A stretch of DNA of 64,000 nucleotides from positions 1 through 64,000 of the forward strand of contig JBCDLC010000005.1 of NCBI GenBank assembly GCA_038745855.1, read 5' to 3'. Source of the stretch: UBA5336 sp038745855. Its GTDB lineage: Bacteria; Pseudomonadota; Alphaproteobacteria; Caulobacterales; Hyphomonadaceae. This document shows positions 63,965 through 64,000 of the stretch, one piece after another; the stretch's first letter is position 1, and every line of letters begins with the position of its first letter. The translations under genes were made by a program, and so were the position numbers. The notes beneath the pieces are model-generated. The model was not told the origin of the DNA. It was given only the letters and a program-made list of their open reading frames with translations, and ran no database searches.

Positions 63965-64000
63965 GGCGTGAATCTACCATGGTTTTTGGGGGTGGGGATT

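Noticed and set aside
1..64000. CRISPR arrays, rRNA genes or transposase genes
   Set aside because: I saw no regularly spaced repeats, no rRNA sequence and no transposase motif in the window.

Overview
The window looks like an alphaproteobacterial chromosome, probably Maricaulales/Hyphomonadaceae-like. This rests on gene content (an imuA-imuB-dnaE2 mutasome behind a GTTC-N7-GTTC LexA box, a ChvI-type regulator, several TonB receptors) and on an alphaproteobacterial trb/DUF736/DUF2285 mobile-element backbone. I ran no searches; family names are my reading of motifs.

Region 1 (about 254-31971) is a complete, partly decayed integrative conjugative element (ICE) lying inside a chromosomal tRNA-Leu(UAA) gene. 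The 5' half of that tRNA is at 222-256 and the 3' half at 31966-32017. The halves have complementary acceptor arms and join exactly in the anticodon loop, where a 9-bp core (CTTAAAATC) is repeated at both ends; a tyrosine integrase lies just inside the right end. The insertion destroys the host tRNA. About 150 bp inside the left end the element carries a complete but divergent tRNA-Leu(UAA) at 414-743, interrupted by a 243-nt group I intron placed at the same anticodon-loop position that serves as the attachment site. My central hypothesis is that the element brings a replacement tRNA that compensates for the gene it breaks, and that the intron masks this copy from the integrase.

From left to right the element carries: an iron-uptake cargo on the minus strand (FecI/FecR, a STN-domain TonB receptor, DUF3649, a PepSY membrane protein, DUF3325 and Fur); maintenance genes (ArdC and ParB, each frameshifted; DUF736; a one-piece FseA-like activator); a CopG protein; an AbiE toxin-antitoxin pair with a perfect 19-bp operator; a trbBCDEJLFGI mating-pair apparatus; a CBASS defence cassette (Cap15 effector, CD-NTase, Cap2 and Cap3, the last two broken); and the integrase. 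No relaxase or TraG coupling protein is recognisable, so self-transfer is doubtful.

Region 2 (about 32300-46000) is chromosomal: an alpha/beta hydrolase, a GMC oxidoreductase, the SOS mutasome operon, a threonine aldolase, an SDR reductase coupled to a Na+/Ca2+ exchanger, two very small membrane proteins, a Nudix hydrolase and a DUF4105 protein. Region 3 (about 46150-64000) has aspartate-semialdehyde dehydrogenase, RarD, a phosphoesterase, an SDR, a nucleoside transporter abutting a TonB receptor, GST, a luciferase-like oxidoreductase, a repeat-rich peptidoglycan-binding protein, and a lipid-type group (TetR, thioesterase, acyl-CoA dehydrogenase, serine hydrolase), then DUF3253, TfoX-N, ChvI and TauD. 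It is bracketed by two similar loci (46159-46690 and 63469-64000), each a small membrane-anchored protein gene plus a shared 42-bp repeat.
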